Source: an uncultured Eggerthellaceae bacterium (GTDB lineage: Bacteria; Actinomycetota; Coriobacteriia; Coriobacteriales; Eggerthellaceae). From it: DNA of 64,000 bases. A model generated the notes under the pieces. It did no database searches. It was not told where the DNA came from and was given only the letters and a program-made list of their open reading frames with translations. Both the position numbers and the translations under genes were made by a program. Below, in pieces: positions 62,243-64,000 of the stretch (the stretch's first letter is position 1; each line of letters opens with the position of its first letter). Where the stretch lies: assembly GCA_910588945.1 (NCBI GenBank), contig CAJUSF010000031.1, positions 62,001-126,000 on the forward strand, written 5' to 3'.

Positions 62243-63451
62243 CTACTTTGCACCCTTTCGCGCAGAGGCACTAGCTACCTCCATCGCTTTGAATGTGACC
62301 GAAGCTCCAAGCGGCATGATGAGTACGCTGATTCCTCCTGCAGCGATGAGCAGTGACGCAATGTCTGTGCTCATCGCGCCTGCTCCTGTGGCCAATGTCG
62401 TCACAGCCACAATAAGCGGCAGCGCGGTCGTGCAGTAAAGCGCAACGGTCGATCTTTCATGAACCGTCATCGTGCACGTTTCGGGGTTTATCCTCAAGCT
62501 TACAAAGATCGGGAGCGCACGTACTACAAGCAGCGCGCAGATGAAAAGCACCAGCAAAAGCGGGTATTCGCCGATAGCGCGTGGGTTTATACCCATTCCA
62601 CTAACAATAAAGAAAAGTGGAATGAAAAAGCCGTAACCCATGCCGTTTAGTTTATGTTCCATTCCCTTATCGCCTTCGGGAATGATGTAGCGCACGATGA
62701 ATCCGGCGGCAAATGCGCCGAGAACGATATCAAGATCGAGCACAGCCGATACTGTAACAAGTCCAACGAGAAGCACCATGATCGCACGGATGGACATCTG
62801 CGCATTCGCCTCTTTGTGTTTGATGATGAATTTCGCGATCCTTGATTCTTCCTTTTTCAGCCACTTGGAAATAAGCGCCGTGGCGATGGCGAGAGCGGCA
62901 AACGCTGCCAGTATTACCAGCGTGAGCCAAGTGTTTCTTGTGGTCAGAATCAAAGCGATTGCCACGATTGGGCAGATTTCTCCCCAGACGCCATAGCTTG
63001 TGATGGTCTGTCCGAGTGGAGTCTTTGCGATTCCGCGTTCACTGAGGATCGGAACCAGTGTTCCGAAAGCTGTTGTTGTCAGTGCGATCGCGGTGGCAAG
63101 CCATCCGAATAGGTTGTCATGGGACTGGGGGACTGCAAGGCAGATCCCGATAGCTATCGCGAATGTGACAAGCCAGGTGAAAAACCCGTAGCGTCCTTGC
63201 TTTCCGGAAAGCTCTTTCGGGTTTATCTCATAGCCGGCAAGCAGGAATAGAAATCCAAGGCCAAGATCGGACAAAAGCGAGATCGCGCTATCGGATTGTG
63301 CAATATTAAAGACGTTCGGACCTAAGATCATTCCTGCGATCAACAGGAAAACAGTCTCTGGAATAAGCTTTTTCGGAATGAGCGCCGAGATGATAGGACA
63401 GATGAAGGCAGCTGCTACGATGACGAAAAGAGAGACGAGATCGACCTGCAT
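62243..63451 (-). CDS. Cation/proton antiporter, CPA2 (Kef-like) family
   Basis: A 402-residue polytopic antiporter with about 12 helices. The Asp in VLDLDIVLGAFAAGFIV and the conserved GYEINPKELS point to CPA2. It lacks the RCK/TrkA-N domain that gates KefB/KefC, so it is a short ungated form. I chose ATG 63451; an upstream GTG at 63460 lies too close (2 nt) to the GGAGG site. It is likely Na+/H+ or K+/H+ exchange. Confidence 0.87.
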   Translation of the reverse strand: MQVDLVSLFVIVAAAFICPIISALIPKKLIPETVFLLIAGMILGPNVFNIAQSDSAISLLSDLGLGFLFLLAGYEINPKELSGKQGRYGFFTWLVTFAIAIGICLAVPQSHDNLFGWLATAIALTTTAFGTLVPILSERGIAKTPLGQTITSYGVWGEICPIVAIALILTTRNTWLTLVILAAFAALAIATALISKWLKKEESRIAKFIIKHKEANAQMSIRAIMVLLVGLVTVSAVLDLDIVLGAFAAGFIVRYIIPEGDKGMEHKLNGMGYGFFIPLFFIVSGMGINPRAIGEYPLLLVLFICALLVVRALPIFVSLRINPETCTMTVHERSTVALYCTTALPLIVAVTTLATGAGAMSTDIASLLIAAGGISVLIMPLGASVTFKAMEVASASARKGAK

Positions 63452-63585
63452 ATGCCTCACAACCTCCCGCTTTGATACTTCGCGCCGCCGTTTCGCTGTC
63501 TGGTGTCGCGTGCGCGCTCGACAACTTACGATAGTCTGATGATAGCGCTATTGCGATCGCATATCCATCAATACAAGCGGAGATG

Positions 63586-64000
63586 TCATTGTTTTGGTAC
63601 CGGAGGATTTTTTCTGTTCGAGATCAATAACCCTACAATCGTCAATGCGGCGCCTGTTACGATTGCGACGTTTAAGGGCTCACCTAAGATGCATATAGAA
63701 GCTATTGCAGTTATGGCAGGCACGAGATAGATATAGGTGGTTGATGTGGTTGCTCCGAGCCTCTTTACCGCGATAGCCCAAGTGGCAAAACACATCGCAG
63801 AGGCCACGATTCCAAGAAACACAAGATTGAGTAGATTGTGCAGCTCGAAAATGACATGGATAGGCGCAAGCGAGCCGCCGAATAGCAATGTGGAGGGAAC
63901 GATAAAGGCCAATCCCCAAAGAAACGTTCGCTTTGTCGCCGATATCGTTTCGTAACCGAGGTCGGATATCTTGCGTATCAAAAGTGAGTAGATCGCCCAG
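63586..64000 (-). CDS. EamA/DMT family transporter, C-terminal part (runs off the window)
   Basis: The visible 137 residues include WAIYSLLIRKISDLGYE at the window edge, then four helices with the EamA signature TTYIYLVPAITAIASICILGE and a short basic tail. The frame is open to the last base, so the first half of the protein lies beyond 64000. It is a second member of the superfamily seen at 36430-37371, but not a close copy. Substrate unknown. Confidence 0.85.
   Translation of the reverse strand, partial: WAIYSLLIRKISDLGYETISATKRTFLWGLAFIVPSTLLFGGSLAPIHVIFELHNLLNLVFLGIVASAMCFATWAIAVKRLGATTSTTYIYLVPAITAIASICILGEPLNVAIVTGAALTIVGLLISNRKNPPVPKQ

Overview
The window reads as a bacterial chromosome segment of roughly even base composition with dense, mostly vertically inherited genes. 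The best taxonomic guess is an anaerobic actinobacterium of the class Coriobacteriia (Eggerthellales-like). Three things point there: the actinobacterial gene order fhaA-fhaB-pstP-rodA/pbpA-pknB, a respiratory DMSO-reductase-type molybdoenzyme with its own cofactor-making fusion gene, and secreted papain-like proteases. Genus is not determinable from this sequence alone.

Layout. 1-3.6 kb: end of a molybdopterin oxidoreductase operon (catalytic, four-cluster Fe-S and NrfD/DmsC-type membrane subunits) plus a tiny acidic protein. 3.8-15.8 kb: a MacB/FtsX-type ABC exporter, a WYL regulator, proton-translocating transhydrogenase pntAB, a DUF362 Fe-S protein, a sortase-anchored papain-like protease and a glutaminase. 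15.9-22.8 kb: a PAS/GGDEF protein, a TPP-riboswitch-controlled thiamine-precursor transport operon and a Na+/H+ antiporter. 22.8-25.2 kb: the most unusual non-coding stretch. It holds a structured 112-bp element, an array of 57-bp repeats of two alternating types, glmM and an apparently orphan cobalamin-type riboswitch. 25.2-32.8 kb: the Ser/Thr kinase and cell-wall cluster, with FtsW/RodA and its transpeptidase fused into one protein.

33-43.4 kb: a universal stress protein coupled to a second papain-like protease, a LOG-family nucleotide hydrolase, a DMT transporter, two proteins sharing a C-terminal domain (one DUF4190-like, one lipoprotein), a C39-like membrane peptidase divergent from a VanRS-like two-component system, and tRNA-Thr. 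43.6-58.7 kb: mostly housekeeping genes (tatA, greA, lysS, a hybrid histidine kinase, hisS, aspS, SRP RNA, a DedA protein, dnaX, ybaB, recR), then a MobB-MobA fusion and a multi-cluster ferredoxin protein. A 105-nt long hairpin lies between greA and lysS. 58.7-64 kb: a Ser-rich membrane protein, a membrane-anchored polysaccharide deacetylase, tRNA-Gln and tRNA-Glu, a cation/proton antiporter and a truncated EamA transporter.

How it fits together. The molybdoenzyme, MobBA, transhydrogenase, DUF362 protein and ferredoxin genes suggest anaerobic respiration and low-potential electron handling. Glutaminase and two exported papain-like proteases suggest amino-acid or peptide use. I saw no prophage, insertion sequence, CRISPR array or defence island. 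The candidates for something undescribed are the non-coding elements at 22.8-23.2, 24.9-25.0 and 44.5-44.7 kb and several fused proteins. All functional statements rest on motif recognition by eye; no database search or folding program was run.
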